This document shows, one piece after another, positions 16,398 through 25,263 of a DNA stretch of 38,943 nucleotides. Position 1 is the stretch's first letter. Each line of letters begins with the position of its first letter. The notes under the pieces were generated by a model. The model saw only the letters and a list, made by a program, of their open reading frames with translations. It was not told the DNA's origin and did not search any database. The position numbers and the translations under genes are program-made. This stretch comes from JBDZVM01 sp040255675 (GTDB lineage: Bacteria; Actinomycetota; Actinomycetes; Acidothermales; Acidothermaceae): NCBI GenBank assembly GCA_040255675.1, contig JBDZVM010000038.1, positions 1 to 38,943 of the forward strand. Reading direction: 5' to 3'.

Positions 16398-17558
16398 GTG
16401 GCAACCGTCGACCTGGGGCTTCCTGAAGCACCGCAAAGCCCGTTGGCGCCGCGCCGTAAGTCGCGGCAGATCAACGTGGGTGGCGTGCTGGTCGGCGGAG
16501 GGGCGCCGGTATCGGTGCAGTCGATGTGCACGACGTTGACGGCGGACGTCAACGCCACGTTGCAGCAGATCGCCGAGCTCACGGCGACCGGCTGTCAGAT
16601 CGTGCGGGTGGCTGTTCCGAGCCAGGACGACGCCGACGCGCTGCCCGCGATCGCGCGCAAGTCGCAGATTCCGGTGATCGCCGACATCCACTTCCAGCCG
16701 AAGTACGTGTTCGCCGCGATCGAGGCCGGCTGTGCCGCCGTCCGCGTCAACCCCGGCAACATCAAGAAGTTCGACGACCAGGTCAAAGAAATCGCGCAGG
16801 CCGCGAAAGACCACGGCACGCCGATCCGGATCGGCGTCAACGCCGGCTCGCTCGACCCGCGCATGCTCGCGAAGTACGGCGGCAAGGCCACGCCTGAAGC
16901 GCTTGTCGAATCGGCACGCTGGGAGGCCAGCCTCTTCGAGGAGCACGACTTTCGCGACATCAAGATTTCGGTCAAACACCACGACCCGCTGATCATGATC
17001 GAGGCCTACCGTCAGCTCGCCGCGCAGACCGACTACCCGCTGCACCTCGGCGTCACCGAAGCCGGCCCGCTCATGCAGGGCACGATCAAGTCGGCGGTCG
17101 CGTTCGGCGTGCTGCTGTCGGAGGGCATCGGCGACACGATCCGGGTGTCGCTGTCGGCGCCGCCCGTCGAGGAAGTCAAGGTCGGCATCGGCATCCTTGA
17201 ATCGTTGGGCTTGCGCCAGCGCTCGCTCGAGATCGTGTCGTGCCCGTCGTGCGGGCGGGCCCAGGTCGACGTCTACAAGCTCGCGAACGAAGTCACCGCC
17301 GGACTCGAAGGCCTGACCGTGCCGCTGCGCGTCGCGGTGATGGGGTGCGTCGTCAACGGGCCGGGCGAGGCGCGCGAGGCCGACCTCGGCGTGGCGAGCG
17401 GCAACGGCAAAGGGCAGATTTTCGTGCGCGGCCAGGTCATCAAGACGGTGCCCGAGTCGCAAATTGTCGAGACACTTATCGAAGAAGCGATGCGCCTCGC
17501 TGACGAGATGGGGTCCGACGGCGTAGCCTCCGGCGAGCCACAGGTGAGCGTCGTATAG
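16398..17558 (+). CDS. ispG: 4-hydroxy-3-methylbut-2-enyl diphosphate synthase (flavodoxin/ferredoxin)
   Basis: The product has 386 residues. This iron-sulfur enzyme converts MEcPP to HMBPP in the MEP pathway. VQSMCTTLT opens the TIM barrel and RVNPGNI, INAGSLD-like VNAGSLD and GVTEAGP are family blocks. The cluster cysteines are in SCPSCGR and MGCVVNGPGEA, followed by the usual glutamate. I choose GTG 16398 because GAGGTGAGG lies just upstream; a start at 16332 would overlap the protease gene and add 22 unrelated residues. It is placed downstream of dxr in the same operon, so two MEP-pathway enzymes are produced together. Confidence 0.95.
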   Translation: MATVDLGLPEAPQSPLAPRRKSRQINVGGVLVGGGAPVSVQSMCTTLTADVNATLQQIAELTATGCQIVRVAVPSQDDADALPAIARKSQIPVIADIHFQPKYVFAAIEAGCAAVRVNPGNIKKFDDQVKEIAQAAKDHGTPIRIGVNAGSLDPRMLAKYGGKATPEALVESARWEASLFEEHDFRDIKISVKHHDPLIMIEAYRQLAAQTDYPLHLGVTEAGPLMQGTIKSAVAFGVLLSEGIGDTIRVSLSAPPVEEVKVGIGILESLGLRQRSLEIVSCPSCGRAQVDVYKLANEVTAGLEGLTVPLRVAVMGCVVNGPGEAREADLGVASGNGKGQIFVRGQVIKTVPESQIVETLIEEAMRLADEMGSDGVASGEPQVSVV

Positions 17559-17572
17559 CTCGCGCGGCCACT

Positions 17573-17603
17573 CGTCGTCGTCCCGTCGTCGTCCCGTCGT
17601 CCC
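17573..17603 (+). repeat. 11-bp tandem repeat between ispG and the GNAT gene
   Basis: CGTCGTCGTCC occurs at 17573-17583 and 17584-17594, followed by a shortened third copy to 17603. It ends just before the GGGGAGGAA ribosome site of the next gene, filling most of the 60-bp spacer. Confidence 0.7.
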
Positions 17604-17618
17604 AGCGGGGAGGAAGTG

Positions 17619-18461
17619 GTGCTTCGAGGGTCGCCCGTCCGGGTGCTCGACGACCGCGACCTTGACGCGGCCCGCGAGGTGATCGACCGCGACCCGGTGG
17701 CGAATGTGTTCGTCGCGTCCCGCCTCGACACCGCGGGCCTCGACCCGTGGCGGCTCGGCGCCGAAGTGTGGGCGCACGTCGTCGACGGGCGACTTCAGGC
17801 TTTGTGTTACGCGGGCGCGAACTTGGTGCCGGTCGGCGCCGACGCCGACGCCTGTCAAGCCTTCGCCGAGCGCGCCCGACGGCAGGGACGGCGCTGCTCC
17901 TCGATCGTCGGTTCGGCCGACCAGGTGTCGCGCTTGTGGTCGTTGCTCGAATCGTCGTGGGGCCCGGCGCGAGACGTGCGAGCCAATCAGCCGCTGATGG
18001 CCATGAGCGACCGGCCGCGCGTCGCGCCCGACCCGCTGGTGCGCCGGGTCAGGCCCGCCGAACTCGACATCTTGTATCCGGCGTGCGTAGCGATGTTCAC
18101 CGAGGAAGTCGGCGTCTCGCCCTCGAACGGCGACGGCGGTGCCCTGTACCGGGCGCGGGTGGCCGAACTGATCGCGCAGGGCAGGGCGTTCGCCCGCATC
18201 GACGACGGCCGGGTCGTGTTCAAAGCCGAGATCGGCGCGGCCACGTCGGAGGTTTGCCAGGTTCAGGGCGTGTGGGTCGAGCCAACCCTTCGCGGGCGCG
18301 GTTTGGCGAACGGCGGCATGGCGGCCGTGGTCGCCCAGGCGCAAGCCACCATCGCGCCCGTCGTGAGCCTCTACGTGAACGACTTCAACCTGCCGGCGCG
18401 AGCCGCCTACAAGAAAGTGGGCTTCGCCGAGGTGGGCACCTTCATGTCGGTGCTGTTCTAG
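17619..18461 (+). CDS. GNAT acetyltransferase with N-terminal DUF4081 domain
   Basis: The product has 280 residues. The N-terminal half (DLDAAREVIDRDPVANVFVASRL onward) matches the DUF4081 domain found in the equivalent mycobacterial gene (Rv2867c position). The C-terminal half is a GNAT fold, with the acetyl-CoA loop in GVWVEPTLRGRGLANGGMAAVV and the terminal SLYVNDFNLPARAAYKKVGFAEVG. The acceptor is unknown; the gene's fixed place after ispG suggests a housekeeping role. Two adjacent GTG codons (17616, 17619) could start translation. The second has the better spacing from GGGGAGG at 17607-17613. Confidence 0.87.
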   Translation: MLRGSPVRVLDDRDLDAAREVIDRDPVANVFVASRLDTAGLDPWRLGAEVWAHVVDGRLQALCYAGANLVPVGADADACQAFAERARRQGRRCSSIVGSADQVSRLWSLLESSWGPARDVRANQPLMAMSDRPRVAPDPLVRRVRPAELDILYPACVAMFTEEVGVSPSNGDGGALYRARVAELIAQGRAFARIDDGRVVFKAEIGAATSEVCQVQGVWVEPTLRGRGLANGGMAAVVAQAQATIAPVVSLYVNDFNLPARAAYKKVGFAEVGTFMSVLF

Positions 18462-18501
18462 CACTTGGGGCTGTTCTGGCGTTGGCGCTGGCCACAGACC
18501 T

Positions 18502-18546
18502 GACGTTCACTGTTGCTCAGCAACAGCAAACGTCGATTATTCGACG
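18502..18546 (+). promoter_or_regulatory. Two overlapping hairpins between the GNAT gene and proS
   Basis: Hairpin 1 pairs GACGTT (18502-18507) with AACGTC (18529-18534) and, inside it, TGTTGC (18511-18516) with GCAACA (18520-18525). Hairpin 2 pairs CGTCGA (18531-18536) with TCGACG (18541-18546) around a TTAT loop. The two share 18531-18534 and cannot both form fully. No U-tract follows either. They could be a transcription terminator of the upstream gene, a protein-binding site, or an alternating leader structure for proS, which begins 125 bp downstream. Confidence 0.45.
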
Positions 18547-18670
18547 CTGGCCCGCCGCTCATGGTCGTTGGCCCGCCGTGCTCACGGTCGCTTCGCGGCT
18601 GGCCGATATCCTCGGCTGACGTGGCGCGCGGCAGGTTCCGGCGCCGTCCGATCGAGAAGGAGAGCCTGTC

Positions 18671-20422
18671 GTGACGCTGCGGATGTCGACCTTGTTCCTT
18701 CGCACCCTGCGCGAGGACCCGGCCGACGCCGAGGTGCCGAGCCACAAGCTGCTCGTGCGCGCGGGCTACGTGCGGCGAATCGCTCCCGGTATCTATTCGT
18801 GGTTGCCGCTCGGCTACCGCGTTTTGCGTAACGTCGAGCGCATCGTGCGCGAGGAGATGGAGCGCATGGGTGCCCAGGAAGTGCACTTCCCGGCGCTGAT
18901 CCCGCGCGAAATCTACGAGGCGAGCAATCGCTGGAGCGAATACGGCGACACGCTCTTCCGGCTCAAAGACCGCAAGCAGGCCGACTACCTGCTCGGCCCC
19001 ACGCACGAAGAACTTTTCACGTTGCTGGTGAAGAGCGAATATTCCTCGTACAAGGACTACCCGGTCTCGCTTTTCCAGATTCAGACGAAGTATCGCGACG
19101 AAGCGCGGCCACGCGCGGGCATCCTGCGCGGTCGCGAGTTCGTCATGAAAGACAGCTATTCTTTCGACCTGGACGACGATGGGCTGGCGAACTCCTATGC
19201 CGCCCACCGCGTGGCTTACCAAAAGACGTTCGAGCGCCTAGGCCTCGAGTACCGCATCGTGTCGGCGGTGTCTGGGGCGATGGGGGGTTCGGCGTCCGAG
19301 GAATTCCTTGCCCCGACCGAATCGGGCGAAGACACGTTCGTGCAGTGCGACAACTGCGACTACGCGGCGAACACCGAGGCGGTCGAGATTGCCGTGCCAG
19401 CCGCGCACGACAGCAGCGAGCACCCCGACCCACAGGTACTCGATACGCCGAACACCCCGACGATTCAGACTCTCGTCGATCGGCTCAACACGCTCGGCCT
19501 CGACCGTGAATTCAGCGCCGCCGACACGCTGAAGAACGTCGTGTTGAAAACGAAAGCACCGGGCACCGACACATGGGAATTGCTCGTCATAGGGGTGCCC
19601 GGCGACCGCGAAGTCGACATGAAGCGGTTGGGCGGTCAGCTCGAACCCACCGAAGTAATGCAGGCCGAGCCCGCCGATCTGGCCACCGAGCCGAGGCTCG
19701 TCAAGGGTTACATCGGGCCGCAAATCCTCAAGGAAATCGGCGTCCGGTATTTGGTCGATCCGCTCGTCGTGCCGGGTAGCGCGTGGGTCACTGGAGCGAA
19801 CGAGGCCGACAAGCACGCGGCTTTCGTCGTCCGGGGCCGTGATTTCGAGCCCGACGGCGAAATCGGCGCGGTCGAAATTCGCGACGGCGACCGGTGCGCG
19901 CGTTGCGGCGGACATTTATCGATTGCCAAAGGCATCGAGATCGGCCACATTTTCCAGCTCGGCCGCAAGTACGCCGACACGTTCGAACTCGACGCGCTCG
20001 GGCCCGACGGAAAGCCGATTCGTATCACCATGGGCTCCTACGGCATCGGGGTGTCGCGGGCCGTCGCCGCGCTCGCCGAGCAACACCACGACGACGCCGG
20101 GCTGATCTGGCCGCGCTCGGTCGCACCGGCCGACGTCCATATCGTGGTGGCGGGCAAGCAGCCGCAGCTCGACGCCGCGCAAGCGTTCGCAGACCGGCTC
20201 GACGCTGCCGGGATCGGCGTCTTGCTCGACGACCGCACCGACGTGTCGGCGGGCGTAAAGTTCAAGGACGCCGAACTCATCGGCGTGCCGACGATCGTGG
20301 TCGTCGGCCGGGGCCTGGCGAACGGCGAGGTCGAGGTGCGCGACCGCGCCACGGGTGAGCGTGCCGATGTCTCACTCGACGCCGCCGCGGCTCGCGTTGT
20401 CGAGCTGTGCGCAAAGGGCTGA
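18671..20422 (+). CDS. proS: Prolyl-tRNA synthetase, bacterial type with insertion domain
   Basis: The product has 583 residues, the length of the bacterial ProS form that carries an editing insertion between motifs 2 and 3. RTLREDPADAEVPSHKLLVRAGYVRRIAPGIYSWLPLG opens the class II core. The motif 2 region is seen at QTKYRDEARPRAGILRGREFVMKDSYSFD. The INS domain spans about 230-395. Motif 3 is GSYGIGVSRAVAALAEQ, and an anticodon-binding domain follows (about 475-583). Two CxxC pairs (CDNCDY and CARCGGHL) flank the insertion. The start is GTG 18671 after AAGGAGAG; the ATG at 18683 is less likely. It charges tRNA-Pro. Confidence 0.95.
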   Translation: MTLRMSTLFLRTLREDPADAEVPSHKLLVRAGYVRRIAPGIYSWLPLGYRVLRNVERIVREEMERMGAQEVHFPALIPREIYEASNRWSEYGDTLFRLKDRKQADYLLGPTHEELFTLLVKSEYSSYKDYPVSLFQIQTKYRDEARPRAGILRGREFVMKDSYSFDLDDDGLANSYAAHRVAYQKTFERLGLEYRIVSAVSGAMGGSASEEFLAPTESGEDTFVQCDNCDYAANTEAVEIAVPAAHDSSEHPDPQVLDTPNTPTIQTLVDRLNTLGLDREFSAADTLKNVVLKTKAPGTDTWELLVIGVPGDREVDMKRLGGQLEPTEVMQAEPADLATEPRLVKGYIGPQILKEIGVRYLVDPLVVPGSAWVTGANEADKHAAFVVRGRDFEPDGEIGAVEIRDGDRCARCGGHLSIAKGIEIGHIFQLGRKYADTFELDALGPDGKPIRITMGSYGIGVSRAVAALAEQHHDDAGLIWPRSVAPADVHIVVAGKQPQLDAAQAFADRLDAAGIGVLLDDRTDVSAGVKFKDAELIGVPTIVVVGRGLANGEVEVRDRATGERADVSLDAAAARVVELCAKG

Positions 20423-20447
20423 GACGCCGCGCTGAAGGTCGGTGACG

Positions 20448-21680
20448 ATGACGTCCGCGGGCCTCAGGGTCGTCGCACTCGTCGTCGCGGTATTGTCGGC
20501 GGCGCTCGGGGCGACGGGCTGCGAAACGTCGCGGCCTCGTGTGGCGCCACCACCGACGAGCCGAGTTCCGACGAGCCCAGCGCCGAGTTCTGCATCACCG
20601 CTTCAGTCAGCGACCACGAGCATTTCGGCGTCCGCTACCGCATCCGGGTCGAGGAGTTGCGCGACGTCCGACCTGCTCGCGACCTGGAGTGTGCGCGAGC
20701 TCGCCGAACAAACGCTGGTAATTCCGGCGCAGGCTAGCGACGTCGGCGCCGTCGAGCAGGAAATCGCGGCTGGCGCGGGCGGCGTGATTTTGTTCGGCGA
20801 GACGGCGCCGCCCGGCCTTGCCGCCTCGCTTGCCCGGCTGGGCCAGATCGCGCCGCGCGGCATCGCGCCGTTCGTGATGGTCGACGAAGAGGGAGGGGCC
20901 GTCCAACGTATTTCCAACGTGGTCGGCAAGATTCCCTCGGCCCGGCACATGGGTGCCACGATGACGGCAGCCGAGATCAAGACTTTTGCGCAATCCGTCG
21001 GGCAGAAGCTGCGAGCCGTTGGCGTCACGATGGACCTCGCTCCGGTGCTCGACGTCGACGCTGGCCCGGGCCCGAGCGCAACCGACGCGATCGGCACCCG
21101 GTCGTTCAGCGGGGACGACGACACGGCGGCGACGGCCGGTCTGGCCTTTGCCGCGGGGTTACAGGCGGGGGGCATCGTGCCCGTCGTCAAACACTTCCCA
21201 GGTATCGGCGGCACGGGCAACACCGACGTCGCGCCCGCGTCGACCGCGCCATGGAGTACGCTGCAAAATCACGGTTTGAAACCGTTCGTCGCCGCCGTCC
21301 GCGCCGGCGTGCCGGCCGTCATGGTGAGCAACGCCAGTGTTCCGGGGCTCACCGACCAGCCAGCGAGTATCTCGCCCGCCGTGACGACTGAGGTGCTGCG
21401 ACATCAGCTCGGTTTCGACGGCCTCGTGCTCACCGACTCTTTGTCGGCAGGGGCGCTAAGTGCCCGGGGTATTTCGGTGCCGCAGGCGAGCGTCGACGCG
21501 TTGGTCGCCGGGGCGGACATGGTGCTCTTCAACGCGGCGGCGGCGACGCTGCCGACCGTCACCACGAACATCGTCGACGCGGTCAGCGCGGCTGTCGTGT
21601 CGGGGAGGCTCACGAAAGCCCGTCTCGTCGACGCCGTTTCGCACATCCTGAAGGTCAAGCACGTCGACCTGTGTCGATGA
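20448..21680 (+). CDS. Glycoside hydrolase family 3 lipoprotein, NagZ/LpqI-like
   Basis: The product has 410 residues. A lipoprotein signal ends in ATGCETS, followed by a Ser/Thr/Pro linker to about residue 68 and a GH3 N-terminal barrel. MVDEEGGAVQRI, VKHFPGIGGTGNTD and GLVLTDSLSAGAL are GH3 landmarks, and the aspartate of VLTDSL is the expected nucleophile. The NagZ acid/base dyad in the loop after KHFPGHG (Asp-Ser-His) is not present here; the loop reads GIGGTGNTDVAP. The activity may therefore differ from beta-N-acetylglucosaminidase. The role is probably in cell-wall glycan turnover at the membrane surface. ATG 20448 is favoured over GTG 20442 by its spacing from GAAGG. Confidence 0.83.
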   Translation: MTSAGLRVVALVVAVLSAALGATGCETSRPRVAPPPTSRVPTSPAPSSASPLQSATTSISASATASGSRSCATSDLLATWSVRELAEQTLVIPAQASDVGAVEQEIAAGAGGVILFGETAPPGLAASLARLGQIAPRGIAPFVMVDEEGGAVQRISNVVGKIPSARHMGATMTAAEIKTFAQSVGQKLRAVGVTMDLAPVLDVDAGPGPSATDAIGTRSFSGDDDTAATAGLAFAAGLQAGGIVPVVKHFPGIGGTGNTDVAPASTAPWSTLQNHGLKPFVAAVRAGVPAVMVSNASVPGLTDQPASISPAVTTEVLRHQLGFDGLVLTDSLSAGALSARGISVPQASVDALVAGADMVLFNAAAATLPTVTTNIVDAVSAAVVSGRLTKARLVDAVSHILKVKHVDLCR

Positions 21681-21699
21681 AATTTTGGACGGACTGTAG

Positions 21700-22290
21700 T
21701 CAAGAGCCAAGAGACCGCCGTAGTTGCAGCGTGGCTATCGCCGCCGCGACGAGTTGATCAGATGGCAGCGTCGCGTCAATCACGAATCCGTGCTCACCGG
21801 GACGGAGCGGTTCTAGCGTCGCAACCTGCGAGTCGAGGAGGCTGGCAGGCATGTAGTGCCCCGATCGCGCGGACATCCGCCTGCGAAGCACATCCGTGGG
21901 AGCGTCGAGGTGTATGAACTCAAGTGATGGGGTGCCGCTATCGAGCACGTCGCGGTACGCGCACTTCAGCGCTGAACAGGAAACGACTGTCGAAAGACCT
22001 TCTGCCGCCCGGTCGGCGATCCATTTCGCGAGATCGCGTAGCCAAGGCCAGCGATCATCATCCGTGAGGGGCTTGCCTGCCGTCATTTTTTCGATGCTTG
22101 CGGACGAGTGGAAGTCGTCGGCCTCAGCGAAGACGAAGCCGGTCGCGGCGCTGATTCCTCGGGCAAGCGTTGTCTTGCCGGAGCCGCTGACACCCATGAC
22201 GACGATATGACGACTCTCGCCGGCGAGGGCTTTACTCCGACTAGTGGCCAGGTAGGGCCTCGCTGCCGAGCCTTCGTGCGATACGCTCAC
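21700..22290 (-). CDS. gntK: Gluconokinase, P-loop (GntK) type
   Basis: The product has 196 residues. The Walker A motif is VMGVSGSGKTTLARG. ADDFHSSASIEKMTAGKPLTDDDRWPWLRDLAKWI is the gluconate-kinase signature, and VVSCSALKCAYRDVLR-like SALKCAYRDVL and HYMPASLLDSQVATLEPL complete the family. It phosphorylates D-gluconate to 6-phosphogluconate. The start is placed at GTG 22290 because it overlaps the TGA of the dehydratase gene by GTGA; this leaves about 24 residues before the first strand. A further upstream start (22410) would lie inside dgoD. It is the last gene of the five-gene sugar-acid operon and is convergent with the GH3 gene. Confidence 0.88.
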   Translation of the reverse strand: MSVSHEGSAARPYLATSRSKALAGESRHIVVMGVSGSGKTTLARGISAATGFVFAEADDFHSSASIEKMTAGKPLTDDDRWPWLRDLAKWIADRAAEGLSTVVSCSALKCAYRDVLDSGTPSLEFIHLDAPTDVLRRRMSARSGHYMPASLLDSQVATLEPLRPGEHGFVIDATLPSDQLVAAAIATLQLRRSLGS

Positions 22291-23435
22291 CACTCCGCGA
22301 ACGACCCGTCGGGATGACGCCAGCTCGGATTGCGCCAAATGTTGCCACGCCGATCGGCGGCGCGAACCGCTCGTTCGTCGATTTCGACGCCCAGGCCGGG
22401 TGCTCCCCACCGCTCGATGTGACCACGGACGAACCGCAATGGGGTTGTGTCGAGAACATAGTCCAAAACATCGGCATCCTCGTTGTAATGAATGCCGATG
22501 CTCTGCTCCTGAATGAGGTGATTGGGCGTCGCGAATCCCACCTGCAAGCAGGCCGCGAGGGCGATCGGTCCGAGTGGGCAGTGCGGTGCCAGTTGCGCGT
22601 CGTAGACCTCGGCTAGGGACGCGATTTTGCGCGTCTCCGTTATGCCGCCCGCATGAGACACGTCCGGTTGCACGACTGCGATACCGGCTTGCAAAACTGG
22701 TAGGAACTCCTGCCGGCTGTAGAGCCGTTCGCCCGTCGCGACTGGCGCCACCGTGGACCTGACGAAGTGGCTGAGTAGATGCGAATTCTCAGGCGTCACG
22801 GGTTCTTCCACAAAGAGCGGATGATAGGGCTCCAGCAGGGAAGTGATGCGCTTTGCGGTGGCCAGATTAACCCGGCCGTGAAAGTCAACGGCGACATCGC
22901 GGTCGGCACCGAGAATCTCGCGGGCGGTTGCGAGGCGCTGCACCACGGCATCGACTTCTGCCACGCTCGCCATGCGGCTTATCCGCCCGCTCGCGTTCAT
23001 CTTCACCGCGGTTAGTCCCGCGTCGATCCGCCGGCTGATCTGGTCGGCCACCTCGGACGGCGAATCTCCGCCGACCCATCCGTACATGCGGATCCGGTCT
23101 CGGACCGGGCCGCCGAGCAGCTCATGCACCGGGAGGCCGCGGTGTTTTCCCGCGATGTCCCAAAGTGCTTGGTCAATCCCCGACACGGCACTGGAAAGGA
23201 TCGGCCCCCCTCTGTAGAACGAGCCTTTCGTCATGACCTGCCAGTGGTCTTCGATCCGTAGCGCGTCCTTGCCGATAAGCAGCTCACTCAACTGCCCGAT
23301 AGCGGTCCGCACGGTCTCGGAGAGACCTTCGCACGTGGCCTCTCCCCAACCGACGATGCCACTTTCGGTCTCCAATCGGACGAATAGCCACCGGGGTGCG
23401 ACGAGGAAAGTTTCGACACGGGAAATTCGAGTCAT
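22287..23435 (-). CDS. dgoD: D-galactonate dehydratase (enolase superfamily)
   Basis: The product has 382 residues, the same length as E. coli DgoD and similar along its whole length. PPRWMF-like APRWLFVRLETE opens the protein and FYRGGPILSSAVSGIDQALWDI is strongly conserved. The metal ligands are the aspartate of VDFHGRV and the glutamates of VEEPV and TGERLYSR. The histidines of DFHGR and APHCPLGPIALAA are the acid/base residues. It dehydrates D-galactonate to 2-keto-3-deoxygalactonate. ATG 23435 comes after AAAGG and lies four bases after the permease stop. Its stop overlaps gntK by GTGA. No 2-keto-3-deoxygalactonate kinase or aldolase is present in the operon. Confidence 0.9.
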   Translation of the reverse strand: MTRISRVETFLVAPRWLFVRLETESGIVGWGEATCEGLSETVRTAIGQLSELLIGKDALRIEDHWQVMTKGSFYRGGPILSSAVSGIDQALWDIAGKHRGLPVHELLGGPVRDRIRMYGWVGGDSPSEVADQISRRIDAGLTAVKMNASGRISRMASVAEVDAVVQRLATAREILGADRDVAVDFHGRVNLATAKRITSLLEPYHPLFVEEPVTPENSHLLSHFVRSTVAPVATGERLYSRQEFLPVLQAGIAVVQPDVSHAGGITETRKIASLAEVYDAQLAPHCPLGPIALAACLQVGFATPNHLIQEQSIGIHYNEDADVLDYVLDTTPLRFVRGHIERWGAPGLGVEIDERAVRAADRRGNIWRNPSWRHPDGSFAEW

Positions 23436-23439
23436 ATGG

Positions 23440-24261
23440 TCAGCCTTTGGTGGCACCGGATGTTAGGCCGGAAACGATGTATTTTTGCGTGAAAAGGGCG
23501 ATAACCATGATCGGCAAAGTGACGACGGTGGCCGCGGCCATCAGACCGCCCCAGTCGATGCTGGCATAACTTACGAAGTTGAAAATCGCCACTGGCAGGG
23601 TTTTGGTGCGGGCCCCTGACAAGACAAGGGCGAACATGAAATTGTTCCACGAGAAGATGAACGACAAAATACCCGCTGTCGCGATGCCCGGCAGTGAGAG
23701 CGGCAGAATAACCCGGACGAATGCGCCAATTGGCATGAGTCCGTCAACAAGCGCCGCCTCCTCGAGTTCGATGGGGAGAGAGTCGAGATACCCCATCATG
23801 ATGTAGACCACGAGAGGCAGCGCGACGAACATATGGCTCATGATGAGCACCGTGTAGCCACCTACCATGTGCAAGTTTGAGAACACGTAGTACCACGGCA
23901 CGAGCAGCGAGACCCCGGGGATCACCCGCGCCATAAGCACGACAAGTGCCGACTTGTCCATCGAGAAGCGGCTCATTGAATAGGCAGCGGGAATGCCGAG
24001 AATCAGTGACAGGCCCGTCGACACGAAGGCGACGAGGAAGCTGTTGTAAACGAACTGCAGATAGTCCGCCTGCCGTAAGACCGTATCGTAATTGTGCAGG
24101 GTCGGAGAAAAGAACACAGCTTTGCTGGGGTCGTAGATGTCGACGTTCGTCTTGAACGATGCGGCAAGCATCCAAACAAGCGGTGCCAGGAATCCCGCGA
24201 CGATGACGACGAGCGCAACCGTTCGGAAGGTCTTGTAGGGCGTGTGTCCGCGCGCCGCCAT
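23440..24261 (-). CDS. Carbohydrate ABC transporter permease, MalG type (CUT1)
   Basis: The product has 273 residues with six predicted helices. The cytoplasmic EAA loop reads EEAALVDGLMPIGAFVRVILPLSLPG, which contacts an ATPase. The MalG-like C-terminus (QKYIVSGLTSGATKG) is typical of CUT1 inner-membrane subunits. The start is ATG 24261, overlapping the TGA of the other permease by one base and preceded by AGAGGAG. No ATPase gene accompanies the operon, so a shared MsmK-like ATPase from elsewhere in the genome is expected. Confidence 0.92.
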   Translation of the reverse strand: MAARGHTPYKTFRTVALVVIVAGFLAPLVWMLAASFKTNVDIYDPSKAVFFSPTLHNYDTVLRQADYLQFVYNSFLVAFVSTGLSLILGIPAAYSMSRFSMDKSALVVLMARVIPGVSLLVPWYYVFSNLHMVGGYTVLIMSHMFVALPLVVYIMMGYLDSLPIELEEAALVDGLMPIGAFVRVILPLSLPGIATAGILSFIFSWNNFMFALVLSGARTKTLPVAIFNFVSYASIDWGGLMAAATVVTLPIMVIALFTQKYIVSGLTSGATKG

Positions 24262-25193
24262 CACGCGCTCCTCTTTCGCCGTGCGGTGAGTGCCCACATC
24301 GAGGCAACGATGATGAGGAAGAAAATGATAAGAACCGTTGAAGCGATGCCGTACTCGTTGTAGTCGAAGCTGAGGCCGTACGCGTACACATTCAGCGTTT
24401 CAACCTCATGGAACGATCCACCACCTTTCCCCTTGGTGGCGTACAGGATGTCGAACGTCTTGATGGCGTCGATGCCGCGCAGCAGGATCGCGACGATTAC
24501 CGTCGACTTGAGCATCGGGAAGGTGACATATCGGAATCGCTGCCAAGCTCCGGCGCCGTCGACACGTGCTGCCTCGTTCGGCTCCTCCGGCAATGCCGTC
24601 AACCCCGCGAGGAGGATCAGCGCTACCATCGGCGTCCACTGCCAAATATCGATGAAGGCTGTGGTCATGAGCGCGGTGTGCTCTCCCGCAAGCCATGGTT
24701 GCGCGCCGATGCCGAGCCAACTGAGAGCCTGGTTCGCGAATCCGATGTTGGGGTCGAATATTAGTCGCCACATCATGCCAACGGCGACAGGGGTTGCGAC
24801 GAGGGGCATCAAGATTGCTACGCGTACCCATTTCTGGCCGCGGAACGGCCGCCAAAGGAGTAGCGCGATTGCCATGCCGAACACGAGTTCGAAGAAGAGT
24901 GTCACGCCGGTGAACTCCGCTGTTCGCTGCACAGCCGGCCAGAACCGCTCGGTGTCGCTCAGGACAGTGAAGTAATTGGCCAAGCCGACGAATGATTTTG
25001 CCGCACGCACCGACCCCTGTGCATCGGTGAGGCTGAGATAGACAGTCCATCCAACAGGAAAAATGATAAGGGCCCCGACGAAGGCCATCGCCGGCCCGGC
25101 GAACAGCCACTTTCGATGTTTGTTGGCCCACAACGCGAAGGCATGCGTAGTTGCCCGAGCGGTTATTTGGGATACAGAGCTGACGGCGGCCAC
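24261..25193 (-). CDS. Carbohydrate ABC transporter permease, MalF/UgpA type (CUT1)
   Basis: The product has 310 residues with six predicted helices following a short basic N-terminus. ILMPLVATPVAVGMMWRLIFDP and the EAA loop PNEAARVDGAGAWQRFRYVTFPML identify the MalF-type subunit. I start at GTG 25193 with GGAGAG four bases upstream. The open frame extends to 25370, but that part overlaps the binding-protein gene in another frame. It works with the MalG-type subunit and the binding protein upstream to import a sugar or sugar acid. Confidence 0.9.
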   Translation of the reverse strand: MAAVSSVSQITARATTHAFALWANKHRKWLFAGPAMAFVGALIIFPVGWTVYLSLTDAQGSVRAAKSFVGLANYFTVLSDTERFWPAVQRTAEFTGVTLFFELVFGMAIALLLWRPFRGQKWVRVAILMPLVATPVAVGMMWRLIFDPNIGFANQALSWLGIGAQPWLAGEHTALMTTAFIDIWQWTPMVALILLAGLTALPEEPNEAARVDGAGAWQRFRYVTFPMLKSTVIVAILLRGIDAIKTFDILYATKGKGGGSFHEVETLNVYAYGLSFDYNEYGIASTVLIIFFLIIVASMWALTARRKRSA

Positions 25194-25263
25194 TCGACTC
25201 TCCAGATGGGGATGTAAACCGCCTGGTGGCCGGGCGGTGGCCCGGTCACCAGGCAACGGCGGC

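Noticed and set aside
16266..18464. Long minus-strand open frame of 732 codons opposite ispG and the GNAT gene
   Set aside because: It is a shadow of high-GC coding sequence: composition is His/Arg/Asp-rich with no domain, and the opposite strand carries clear ispG and GNAT motifs.
18462..18670. T-box leader for proS
   Set aside because: No T-box sequence or specifier-loop stem could be seen; only short hairpins are present.
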